A stretch of DNA of 64,000 bases from Pseudoramibacter fermentans (GTDB taxonomy: Bacteria > Bacillota > Clostridia > Eubacteriales > Eubacteriaceae), in contig VOGB01000003.1 in assembly GCA_009493725.1 (NCBI GenBank), forward strand, positions 62,001 through 126,000, written 5' to 3'. The position numbers were made by a program, and so were the translations under genes. Shown here piece after piece: positions 9,566-16,991 of the stretch. Under the pieces are notes generated by a model, which made no database searches, had not been told where the DNA came from, and saw only the letters and a program-made list of their open reading frames with translations. Each line of letters opens with the position of its first letter. Position 1 is the stretch's first letter.

Positions 9566-10057
9566 TTACTCATTTCGTGCCGCGAAATTGCGCAGGTAAT
9601 GCCGTTCCAATGCCAAAAGTTTGCGCTTGATTTCGACGCCGCCGGCGTACCCGGTTAAAAGGCCGCTGGTCGCGATGACCCGATGACACGGGATGATGAT
9701 GTTCAGCGGGTTCTTGTTGTTCGCCCGCCCTACGGCTCTCGGCGCGGTTGGATTGTTGATCGCTTCGGCGATATCCTTGTAGGATTTGATTTCTCCGTAG
9801 GGAATTTGACGAAGTACCTTCCACACCTTTTTCTGAAAAGCCGTTCCCCGCGCGTTAAAGGATAAATCGAAGGTTTCCCGTTTGCCGTCGAAATATTCCT
9901 GGAGTTGTTTTTTCGTTTCGTCCAGAATCGGACGGGTTTCCGTTTCGGGAATATCCTGATTTTTTACCCATTGGACCCGCAGCAGCACATCTTCTGTGGA
10001 TTCCAAAAGCAGCAATCCAAATGGGGGTTTAAAATAACTGATGTAATGTTCACTCAT
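9566..10057 (-). CDS. ogt: Methylated-DNA-protein cysteine methyltransferase
   Basis: This is a suicide DNA repair protein that removes alkyl groups from O6-alkylguanine. It has 163 residues with the active-site motif IIPCHRVI and the acceptor Cys124. The helix-turn-helix DNA-binding part (IPYGEIKSYKDIA) and the arginine finger region (PRAVGRANNKNPLNI) precede it. The start is supported by GGAGGAAAGGAA upstream on the minus strand. It appears to be a single-gene unit. The AT-rich gap begins right upstream. Confidence 0.95.
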   Translation of the reverse strand: MSEHYISYFKPPFGLLLLESTEDVLLRVQWVKNQDIPETETRPILDETKKQLQEYFDGKRETFDLSFNARGTAFQKKVWKVLRQIPYGEIKSYKDIAEAINNPTAPRAVGRANNKNPLNIIIPCHRVIATSGLLTGYAGGVEIKRKLLALERHYLRNFAARNE

Positions 10058-10471
10058 TTCCTTTCCTCCTCAGGAAAAAACTATATGTCTAATTTATATA
10101 ATATACAATTTACAATGAAATGGCAAGCGATTTCAACATTTAATTAGATTAAAGACAACAATTAAGTGAAAAATACGATAAAATTTTGTAAAAAAATGTA
10201 AATGAAATAAATAGTTAAATAAAATGATATAAAACAATATGACCTGAATTTTTGTTTTAAGAAAAGTTGCATCGAATTATTGGGTTACTGGAAAAGAAGA
10301 AAAAACGCTTACATAAAAAGGTAGACGTTCACAACGTAAGATGATAAAATTAAAAAGAGAAATTTAAGTAAAAATCAAAGAATTGAATAGTCGGCCCTAT
10401 GTTGCTGAGAACTACAAATTCAAAAAAGGAGGAAAGGTGTTTTCGCTAAGGTAAACACGACACATGGAAAG
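10058..10471. other. AT-rich intergenic region before the VWA protein gene
   Basis: These 414 bases are very AT-rich compared with the surroundings and hold no convincing gene. The right part has a possible promoter, an operator-like palindrome and a Shine-Dalgarno site set far from the next start codon; each is listed separately. Confidence 0.6.
10322..10350 (+). promoter_or_regulatory. Possible promoter and operator of the VWA protein gene
   Basis: TAGACG (10322-10327), a 17-base spacer and TAAAAT (10345-10350) form a plausible sigma-A promoter. The palindrome ACGTT-CAC-AACGT (10325-10337) overlaps the -35 element, as a repressor site would. Confidence 0.4.
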
Positions 10472-12217
10472 ATGAAGAGGAAGAATTATTCAAAAAATGT
10501 ATTTTTATGTGCATTGACCTGTTTGTTGGTCTTGTGCATGATGTCGTTCAATGTGTTTGCGGCGGATTACAACACAGCCGCCAGCACACCAAGCTGGCAG
10601 CACAGCAAGTCAAAAACCGCAACGAATCTCGACAAAGCTTATACCTCGGAGGTAACCTTATCGCTGCCGTCATCAGAGGAACAGCTGACAACAGAGGTGT
10701 GTTTTGTATTGGATAAGTCCAGTTTTTCAGACACGCAGGAACCGGCGCTGAAGCTGCTCAGTGAGCTGAAAGACGCGATCAGCGCCAGCGGCGCAAAAGT
10801 TCAGGTCGATATCGTCGAATTCAACCGTACCGCGCACGATCACGGCTCTTACGATCTGGCCACGCAGTACGATGAAATTAAAGAGGCGTTTAAAAAGCAG
10901 AATTCAGGCGGCACGAACATGCACGCCGGGCTTTTGATGGCGCAGCAGGTGCTCGCCAGAAATACATCCATTCCGGACAGCCGGAAGTATATGGTGCTGG
11001 TCTCCGACGGCGACTCTTACCTGTATTGCAAGAATGGCGATTACAACAAAGCGTATTCCAGATCCTATATTCCGGTAGACAGTGCGGGCGCTACGGCCTA
11101 CGGCGGCTATTACGACGAAAGCTGGTACAATCCAAGTGCCGGATATGAGGATAAAAAATCCGGAAAGAAGAATGTAAAAAGGCCGACGACCAGTTCCCAA
11201 AGCGACTGGGAAGCCTACCTGAAGGATGTGGAAGCCCGGAATCAGGAAAGTGGTGGCGACGCTTACGATTTTGAATGGAAATATTATGACAATTCATGGA
11301 GTGCTAAGTCGCCGGATCAGGTCGCGGCGGATGGATTTAAAACCCAGCCGGCGGTACCGCGCTCCGCGTCGAACCTGGATATGGGATTTTTGAATGCCGC
11401 TTCCGCCTACCATACCCTGGCCGCGAAATACCACTGCTATGCGATGGCTGCGCCGAGCTGGAATACAGCGGATGGCGGACACTCCGCATTTATGAATTAT
11501 CTGGACAACGGCGCAAAGACGGATTTCGAAAGTATCAAGAACGAAATCCTCTATTACCTCGGCTCCGGAAGTACGGTTGAAGACTATATGGGGTACACGG
11601 ATGACTATAACTTTGATCTGAAAGACCCAGACCAAATGGTCATCACGGTTGATCAATCGAGTGGCGGCGCGGCAAAGACCTATCAGGCGGTTAAGCTCGG
11701 CGAAAATCATTACGGTTTTGGTCCGAAATTAGATAGCGGAAAATACAGCTGCGAGGTTACCTATACACCGGGCGAAAAGAAGGATGACGAACATATCGTA
11801 TGGACGATTAACACAAATGTCACGAATTTCAATCGCGTCAGATTGACGTACAAGGTTCAGTTGATGAATCCGAAGACTGCTGTCGGAACCTACGGCGAAT
11901 ACGATCAAAACGGTTCGCAGGGTAAGTCCGGATTGTACACGAACAACCGTGCAGTTTTGAATCCAGTTGCGTCCGACGGCACCAAAGGCGCGTCAGAGGA
12001 TTTTGCGAAACCGAGCGTCAGTTACACGGTTAAGGCGCCTGACGAACAGAAAGTGATGCCAAATACGCCGAAAAAGGCTTCGGTTAAGACGTCTAATAAG
12101 CCCAAGACCGGCGATTCGACGAACACCACGATGTGGATTCTGATCATGGCAGCGGCGGTTGCTGTACTTGGCGGCGTGGCAGCGCATCAAAGTATGTTGA
12201 ACAAAAAAGAACATTAA
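10472..12217 (+). CDS. Secreted, sortase-anchored VWA-domain protein
   Basis: This is a 581-residue surface protein. Residues 1-30 form a signal peptide with probable cleavage after NVFA. A von Willebrand factor A domain begins near residue 75. Its metal site is degenerate: the first motif reads DKSSF (D81) instead of DxSxS, while the threonine (GGTN, T148) and the aspartate (SDGDS, D179) are present. Residues 370-510 look like a pilin-type beta domain. The C terminus has a sorting signal: KPKTG at 543-547, a hydrophobic helix and a short basic tail. KPKTG departs from LPxTG at the first residue. Adhesin or pilus-tip roles are typical for such architecture. The best Shine-Dalgarno lies about 40 bases upstream, before a five-codon mini-ORF. 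Confidence 0.85.
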   Translation: MKRKNYSKNVFLCALTCLLVLCMMSFNVFAADYNTAASTPSWQHSKSKTATNLDKAYTSEVTLSLPSSEEQLTTEVCFVLDKSSFSDTQEPALKLLSELKDAISASGAKVQVDIVEFNRTAHDHGSYDLATQYDEIKEAFKKQNSGGTNMHAGLLMAQQVLARNTSIPDSRKYMVLVSDGDSYLYCKNGDYNKAYSRSYIPVDSAGATAYGGYYDESWYNPSAGYEDKKSGKKNVKRPTTSSQSDWEAYLKDVEARNQESGGDAYDFEWKYYDNSWSAKSPDQVAADGFKTQPAVPRSASNLDMGFLNAASAYHTLAAKYHCYAMAAPSWNTADGGHSAFMNYLDNGAKTDFESIKNEILYYLGSGSTVEDYMGYTDDYNFDLKDPDQMVITVDQSSGGAAKTYQAVKLGENHYGFGPKLDSGKYSCEVTYTPGEKKDDEHIVWTINTNVTNFNRVRLTYKVQLMNPKTAVGTYGEYDQNGSQGKSGLYTNNRAVLNPVASDGTKGASEDFAKPSVSYTVKAPDEQKVMPNTPKKASVKTSNKPKTGDSTNTTMWILIMAAAVAVLGGVAAHQSMLNKKEH

Positions 12218-12236
12218 TAAGTAAAAAATCAGCAAA

Positions 12237-12278
12237 AAAGCCATTCGGGCTCCCCTCTCGGGGGCCGGATGGCTTTAT
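12237..12278 (+). terminator. Terminator after the VWA gene
   Basis: A long stem pairs AAGCCATTCGGGCTCCC with GGGGGCCGGATGGCTT, followed by TATTTAT. It lies 20 bases after the stop codon. Confidence 0.8.
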
Positions 12279-12292
12279 TTATGGCGAAAAAA

Positions 12293-12316
12293 AAACAGAC
12301 GCTGATGCGTCTGTTT
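12293..12316 (-). terminator. Terminator of tRNA-Gln (minus strand)
   Basis: The perfect ten-base arms AAACAGACGC and GCGTCTGTTT enclose TGAT. Read on the minus strand the stem runs into a T-rich tract, just downstream of the tRNA gene. Confidence 0.75.
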
Positions 12317-12347
12317 AATCACACCCGGTTTAGGATGTTTTGATCAA

Positions 12348-12422
12348 TGGCGGGGGTAGCAGGATTCGAACCTGCGCGTGATGGAGTCAGAGTCCATTGC
12401 CTTACCGCTTGGCGATACCCCT
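12348..12422 (-). tRNA. tRNA-Gln (anticodon CTG)
   Basis: The 75-base gene folds as a complete cloverleaf including an encoded CCA. The anticodon stem ATGGA/TCCAT encloses the loop CTCTGAC, giving anticodon CUG, which reads CAG. The T arm is CAGGTTCGAATCCTG. The acceptor stem pairs bases 2-7, but position 1 is A and position 72 is C, a mismatch where tRNA-Gln normally has a weak U-A pair. It has its own terminator 30 bases downstream. Confidence 0.92.
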
Positions 12423-12510
12423 GTGTCAAATACGCATATCATTATAAGCGATACTGACTTACATTGTCAAGCGGAAATGACAAGAAAATTACGAAATTTT
12501 TACGGCGCCT

Positions 12511-13488
12511 TTATTGGTGGGCCATGCCCTTCTTGATCATGCGGATATCGGTGCCGACGAAGTGCAGCGCCTTGAAATGGCCGATCATTCGAGACGCGAG
12601 GCGGGTGTTGTACCGGGTTTGAATCTGTTTAGGCGACAGATTCGAGGAAATCAGCATCGGGCCGTCCCCCAAAATCCGGTCGTTGATAATCTGAAAGAGC
12701 TGGTCGTCGGAAAAGGCCGTCTGGTACTCGGCGCCGAGATCGTCGATGATCAGCAGGTCGCAATCGGACAGGCTGTCGGACAAGGTGCGGTCATTGCCGT
12801 CCCGCACCGCCTCGCGGACCAGGTTGATCAGGTGTTCGGCGGTGATGTAGATCACGTTTTTTCCTTTTTCGATTAAAGCGTTGGCCACGCAGTTGGACAA
12901 AAAGGTTTTGCCGAGTCCCGGCGCGCCGTAAAAGAGATAATTGTCGTGCTGAGCCTCGAAATCGGCGCAGTAATTCATCATCAGCTGTTTCATCGCCGCC
13001 ATGTAGCGTCTCGGGCTCGGACCGTGCTCGGGCTTGTCGTCCGTGTAGTACTTGAGCTCGAAGGTGTCGAAATTTTCAAGGCGGGCCCGTGGACTTAAAT
13101 CGAAGCGGGAAAAGGCCGCGTCGGTCAGGGCCTGCTTCAGGCAGTGGCAGACCGCCCGCCCTTGGTACCCCGTGTCGTGGCAGTCGGGACAGAGGTAGTG
13201 AATTTCGAAGTCCGCGGCGGTGAGGTGGTGCGCCTGCATGATTTCAGCGCGGCGCGTATTCAGCTCGGCGAGCTTCTTGTGATAATTGGGCAGGGCGTCG
13301 GGATCGCCGGCCAGCCGCGCCTGAACCTGCCTAGCGCCGGCTGCGTTGCGTTCATTTTCTACAGCCTTGAGCGCCGGCACCCGGTCGTAAATGTCCGCGA
13401 TGCGCTTGTTTTCAAAATAGAGGTGGCGTTTTCGGCTGTTGAGAAAATCCTCAATGATCGTCTCTGGATTTAAGTTCTTCTTGTTCAT
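12511..13488 (-). CDS. DnaI/DnaC-like helicase loader ATPase
   Basis: This AAA+ protein loads the replicative helicase at the origin or at restart sites, working with the DnaD-like protein encoded just upstream. It has a zinc-binding group (C101, C104, C115, C117), Walker A GAPGLGKT at 189-196 and Walker B LLIIDDLG around 246-253. The N-terminal 90 residues are helical, as in DnaI. The ATG at 13488 is preferred over the TTG one codon earlier because GGAG lies 8 bases before it. The gene overlaps the end of the dnaD-like gene by 38 bases, so translation is probably coupled. Confidence 0.9.
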   Translation of the reverse strand: MNKKNLNPETIIEDFLNSRKRHLYFENKRIADIYDRVPALKAVENERNAAGARQVQARLAGDPDALPNYHKKLAELNTRRAEIMQAHHLTAADFEIHYLCPDCHDTGYQGRAVCHCLKQALTDAAFSRFDLSPRARLENFDTFELKYYTDDKPEHGPSPRRYMAAMKQLMMNYCADFEAQHDNYLFYGAPGLGKTFLSNCVANALIEKGKNVIYITAEHLINLVREAVRDGNDRTLSDSLSDCDLLIIDDLGAEYQTAFSDDQLFQIINDRILGDGPMLISSNLSPKQIQTRYNTRLASRMIGHFKALHFVGTDIRMIKKGMAHQ

Positions 13489-14524
13489 CAATCAAACTCC
13501 ATAAAGCTTGTGTATCCTGGTCGGCGAGGGCGTCGATTAAATCCTCGCGCTGGCGGGTATCTGCGTCGGCTGCCGGCTGAGCTGGCCCTTTGGCGCCGGC
13601 GTTCTTGCGGAAATCCTCGGCCTCCTGGCGGACAGCGTCGAGGGTCGTCATGCCGGCGTCGTGCCAACGGGTCAGAATGCCGTCCACGTAGTTCACGCTG
13701 GGCTTGGTCGTCCGGCGGAGCGCCTCTTTGACAATTTCCGGCTTAAAATGATAGGTGTCGAACCATTTGTCGATGGTTTCCCGCTCTGTCTGCATCGGGC
13801 TGCGGTTCTGTCCGATGGCTTTGAGTACGCCGTAATACAGCCTCTGGCGGGTTCGGGATTCGGCGATGTACACGTCGGCGTCCTCTGGCGTGATGACGCC
13901 GGCGTCCTGCCAGCTGTCGGCGACCTTGTTCATGTAGCGGACCGCCTGACTCTGGGTGAAATGATCCCCTTTGGCGGTGATGTTTTTCAGCGAATACTCA
14001 GTCAGCAGGATGACGGTTTCGGGTTCAAAATGGTAATCTGTCAAATATTCTGAAAGCTGCTGCATCGTCGAGACCGACAAGGTGGCGCTGAACATCTTTT
14101 CGATGATTTTGAACATCTCCTGGATTTTGGCTTCCTGTTCGTTTTTCGGCGCGGTGTCCTCGGCGTTGGCCGGTGCGTCGGGCTGCGGGTAGTTGTCCAG
14201 GATGCGCGCCGGAATGCTGAAATAGTGCACCTCGGCCCGGCCGCTGTCGTTGTAGCGGACCGAGAGAATCCCTTGATCCTGCCAGTAGGCCCAGGCCTTG
14301 CGCACGTCCCCCTCTGTGATCTGCAGCTCCTCGGACAACAGCTCGTTGTCGATGGGCATCGATGCGCTTGAGAAGCAGTGCTTGAGTCCGTAGAGGTATA
14401 CCTTGACGTAGTCGCCGTTGGCCGGAGGCATGTAGATGTTGATGAAGGCGTTCTCCACCGGCGTGATGCCGTAATTTTCGTTGCCGCTGTCGAAGACAAA
14501 CTTCGTTGAGTGCCGCTTATCCAT
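13451..14524 (-). CDS. DnaD-domain primosome protein
   Basis: This is a 357-residue replication-initiation protein with an N-terminal winged-helix region (about 15-110) and two DnaB_2/DnaD-type repeats. The second repeat ends with the conserved pattern VNYVDGILTRWHDAGM, a YxxGILxxW variant near 290. The family remodels DNA and recruits the helicase loader. I start it at MDKRHS because GGAGGAAAA sits just upstream; an in-frame ATG seven codons earlier has no such site. It is the first gene of a two-gene minus-strand operon with the DnaI-like loader. An extended -10 (TGATATAAT) is found upstream on the minus strand near 14562-14572. Confidence 0.88.
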   Translation of the reverse strand: MDKRHSTKFVFDSGNENYGITPVENAFINIYMPPANGDYVKVYLYGLKHCFSSASMPIDNELLSEELQITEGDVRKAWAYWQDQGILSVRYNDSGRAEVHYFSIPARILDNYPQPDAPANAEDTAPKNEQEAKIQEMFKIIEKMFSATLSVSTMQQLSEYLTDYHFEPETVILLTEYSLKNITAKGDHFTQSQAVRYMNKVADSWQDAGVITPEDADVYIAESRTRQRLYYGVLKAIGQNRSPMQTERETIDKWFDTYHFKPEIVKEALRRTTKPSVNYVDGILTRWHDAGMTTLDAVRQEAEDFRKNAGAKGPAQPAADADTRQREDLIDALADQDTQALWSLIDEQEELKSRDDH

Positions 14525-14603
14525 TTTCCGTTTTCCTCCGCCCATCCTTAATTTTTTGACTATTATATCACAGCTTAAACAAAAAGAAATCCGTTCAAAA
14601 AAG

Positions 14604-14631
14604 TTGATAATTTAAAACATTATGATATAAT
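14604..14631 (+). promoter_or_regulatory. Strong sigma-A promoter of the murA leader
   Basis: TTGATA (14604-14609), a 16-base spacer and a perfect TATAAT (14626-14631). Transcription should begin near 14638, about 155 bases before the murA start. Confidence 0.75.
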
Positions 14632-14637
14632 ATCAGA

Positions 14638-14740
14638 AGTTTAAAATGGGAAAAAAGCGAATGTGAAGCGCATCGCTGTACAGATTGTTGTATTTTAGTT
14701 TTGAACAAAGGGAGCGGGTTTGAATTACCCGCTTTTTTGC
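14638..14740 (+). ncRNA. Putative short leader or small RNA before murA
   Basis: A near-consensus promoter lies immediately upstream and a clear terminator hairpin closes the segment, so a transcript of about 100 bases is predicted. It contains a small AGCG-CAT-CGCT hairpin and no convincing ORF. It could be a free-standing small RNA or the terminated form of the murA mRNA. I do not recognise it as a known family. Confidence 0.4.
14713..14738 (+). terminator. Terminator hairpin inside the murA leader
   Basis: The perfect arms AGCGGGT and ACCCGCT with a seven-base loop are followed by TTTTTT. It lies between the only strong promoter and murA, so either it ends a small RNA or it attenuates murA. 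Confidence 0.75.
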
Positions 14741-14791
14741 GATATAGTGAGAGATTCCATAAAGGATATAAATTTGAGAGGATTGGATACG

Positions 14792-16072
14792 ATGGATAAA
14801 TTTATCATTGAAGGCGGTTATCCGTTAAAAGGCGAAGTCCAGATCACCGGCGCGAAAAACGCGGTGCTGGGGTTAATTCCCGCTGCTCTGCTGAGCCGCA
14901 ACGTCGTGACGATCGACAACGTCCCGAGAATTGACGACGTCCGCAAAATGGTCGACATTTTAAGCCGAATCGGCGCGAAGGTCGACTGGCAGGACGACGT
15001 GCTCACCATCGATTCCCGAGATGAGCTGTCCTACGACTGTGCCCCTTATCAGGACGAAATCGGCGAAATGCGCGCGTCCTACTATCTGCTCGGCGCATTG
15101 CTCGGCCGCTACGGCAACGCGATTGTCCCGCTGCCCGGCGGCTGCAACATCGGCGACCGCCCGATTGACCAGCACATCAAGGGGTTTGAAGCCCTCGGCG
15201 CCGACGTGGTCATCGAACACGGCTGTGTCAAAATGCACGCCGACCATCTCCACGCGGCGGATATTTACATGGACGTCGTGTCGGTGGGCGCGACGATCAA
15301 CGTGATGCTCGCGGCGGTTTTCGCCGAAGGCCGCACGGTCATCGAAAACGCCGCAAAGGAACCCCATATCGTCGATGTGGCCAACTTCCTCAATAAAATG
15401 GGCGCCAACATCAAGGGCGCCGGCACGGATACCCTCCGCATTCACGGCGTGCAGGAACTCCACGCCTGTTCTTATTCGGTGGTGCCCGACCAGATTACAG
15501 CCGGGACCTACATGATGGCCGCAGCGGCCACCAACGGCAATGTGCTCGTCAAGGGTGTCATTCCCAAGCACATGGAAAGTGTCACCGCCAAGCTCAAGGA
15601 AATGGGCGCGGACGTCGTGAACGTCAACGGCGACAGCCTTCAGGTCAGCCACAAGGGCCGCCTGAAACGCTGCCACGTGAAGACCCTGCCCTACCCGGGC
15701 TTTCCGACCGACCTTCAGCAGCCGATGGCGGTTTTGATGTCCATCGCCGAAGGCAACAGCCGTCTCCACGAAAGCATTTTTGAAAACCGGTTCAAATACG
15801 TGGACGAGCTCAGAAAAATGGGGGCACACATTTCGATCAATGGCCGGACAGCCATGATTGAAGGCGTGCCGGAGCTGTCAGGCACCAAAATCGCCGCGAC
15901 CGATCTGCGCGCAGGCGCCGCGATGGTCATCGCCGCCCTGGTGGCCAAGGGCCGCTCGGAAATCACGGGCTTGAAATTCATCGATCGGGGTTACGAAAAT
16001 CTCGAAGAAAATTTCAGAAATCTCGGTGCCCACATCGAACGGGTCACCGTGAAAAGTCATTTAGACAACTAA
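14792..16072 (+). CDS. murA: UDP-N-acetylglucosamine 1-carboxyvinyltransferase
   Basis: This enzyme transfers enolpyruvate from PEP to UDP-GlcNAc, the first committed step of peptidoglycan synthesis. The 426 residues fit the family. The active-site loop reads GGCNIGDRPID with the catalytic, fosfomycin-reactive Cys118. Inside-out alpha/beta repeats (LVGA-type GLKFIDRGYENL near the end) are typical. I start it at MDKFIIEGG because GAGAGGA precedes that ATG; the open frame extends 24 codons further upstream across the terminator hairpin and is unlikely to be translated. Firmicutes often have two MurA paralogues, and I cannot tell which one this is. Confidence 0.96.
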   Translation: MDKFIIEGGYPLKGEVQITGAKNAVLGLIPAALLSRNVVTIDNVPRIDDVRKMVDILSRIGAKVDWQDDVLTIDSRDELSYDCAPYQDEIGEMRASYYLLGALLGRYGNAIVPLPGGCNIGDRPIDQHIKGFEALGADVVIEHGCVKMHADHLHAADIYMDVVSVGATINVMLAAVFAEGRTVIENAAKEPHIVDVANFLNKMGANIKGAGTDTLRIHGVQELHACSYSVVPDQITAGTYMMAAAATNGNVLVKGVIPKHMESVTAKLKEMGADVVNVNGDSLQVSHKGRLKRCHVKTLPYPGFPTDLQQPMAVLMSIAEGNSRLHESIFENRFKYVDELRKMGAHISINGRTAMIEGVPELSGTKIAATDLRAGAAMVIAALVAKGRSEITGLKFIDRGYENLEENFRNLGAHIERVTVKSHLDN

Positions 16073-16090
16073 TCTTAAGCAATACTTTAC

Positions 16091-16112
16091 GCCCCATTCT
16101 GGGGCTTTTGTT
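16091..16112 (+). terminator. Terminator after murA
   Basis: The perfect arms GCCCCA and TGGGGC around TTC are followed by TTTTGTTTTTT. Confidence 0.85.
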
Positions 16113-16170
16113 TTTTAGAGTCATTTTAAGGATTACCGATTAAGATAAAAAACGTTAGAGGCATTTAATT

Positions 16171-16959
16171 ATGAAATTTTGTAGTCTGTACAGCGGGTCA
16201 TCGGGCAACTGCCTGTTTGTGTCCCACGGCGATACCCGGCTTCTCGTCGACGCGGGCCTTTCGGGTAAGAAGATTGAACAGGGCCTGATGTCCATCGACG
16301 AGCTGCCGGCACAGATCGACGGCATTTTGATTACCCACGAGCACCGCGACCACATTCACGGTGCCGGGGTGTTGTCCCGCCGGTACGATCTGCCGATTTA
16401 CGCCAACGCGGCCACCTGGGAAGCGATGGCGCCGGATATCGGCAAAATCGCCGGGCACAATATCCGCATGTTCGTGACTGGCGTCCCCTTTGCTATTGGC
16501 GATTTGGGCGTCGACACCTTCGGTATTTCCCACGACGCGGCCGACCCGGTGGGCTTCACCTTTGACAGCGGCGCCCACACTGTCGGCATTGCCACCGACA
16601 CCGGTATCGTTTCGCCGGAAATCGCGCAGGCGCTGGCCGGACGGGATCTGGTGGTGCTCGAAAGCAACCACGACGCTGGGATGCTCGAAACCGGGCCCTA
16701 CCCTTACGCGCTGAAGCACCGCATCGCCAGTAAGCTGGGACATTTGTCCAACGATACCGCCGGCGAAATGGCGGTCGATCTCGCGGAAAGCGGCGTGAAG
16801 CAGATCGTGCTGGCTCATTTGAGCCACGAAAACAATCTGCCGATTCTCGCCTACCAGACGACACAAAATTTCTTTAAACAGGCAGGCATCTCAGAAAAGG
16901 ATACTCGGGTCGCCGTGGCCAGACGCCACGAGCGCTCCAGCGTCTTCGATTTGGGATAA
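16171..16959 (+). CDS. walJ: MBL-fold metallohydrolase, WalJ/YycJ type
   Basis: This is a 262-residue metallo-beta-lactamase-fold hydrolase. The metal-binding motif is THEHRDH (H56, H58, D60, H61), with ATDTG and LESNHD as further ligand strands. The family includes B. subtilis WalJ/YycJ, a putative exonuclease encoded with the walRK cell-wall regulon next to an HtrA-type protease. The following gene here is indeed an HtrA-like protein, 32 bases downstream, but no walR or walK gene is present. So the pair is kept while the two-component genes lie elsewhere. An atypical promoter precedes it. Confidence 0.9.
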   Translation: MKFCSLYSGSSGNCLFVSHGDTRLLVDAGLSGKKIEQGLMSIDELPAQIDGILITHEHRDHIHGAGVLSRRYDLPIYANAATWEAMAPDIGKIAGHNIRMFVTGVPFAIGDLGVDTFGISHDAADPVGFTFDSGAHTVGIATDTGIVSPEIAQALAGRDLVVLESNHDAGMLETGPYPYALKHRIASKLGHLSNDTAGEMAVDLAESGVKQIVLAHLSHENNLPILAYQTTQNFFKQAGISEKDTRVAVARRHERSSVFDLG

Positions 16960-16991
16960 TCGGTTTAAGAAAAAACACAAGGAGTTTTGAA

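Noticed and set aside
10058..10320. Possible gene in the AT-rich gap
   Set aside because: All frames are short, broken and lack a ribosome-binding site; the composition is typical of a non-coding spacer.
14720..14791. N-terminal extension of MurA by 24 residues
   Set aside because: The extension runs through the terminator hairpin and lacks a ribosome-binding site; MurA homologues begin at the MDKFIIEGG position.
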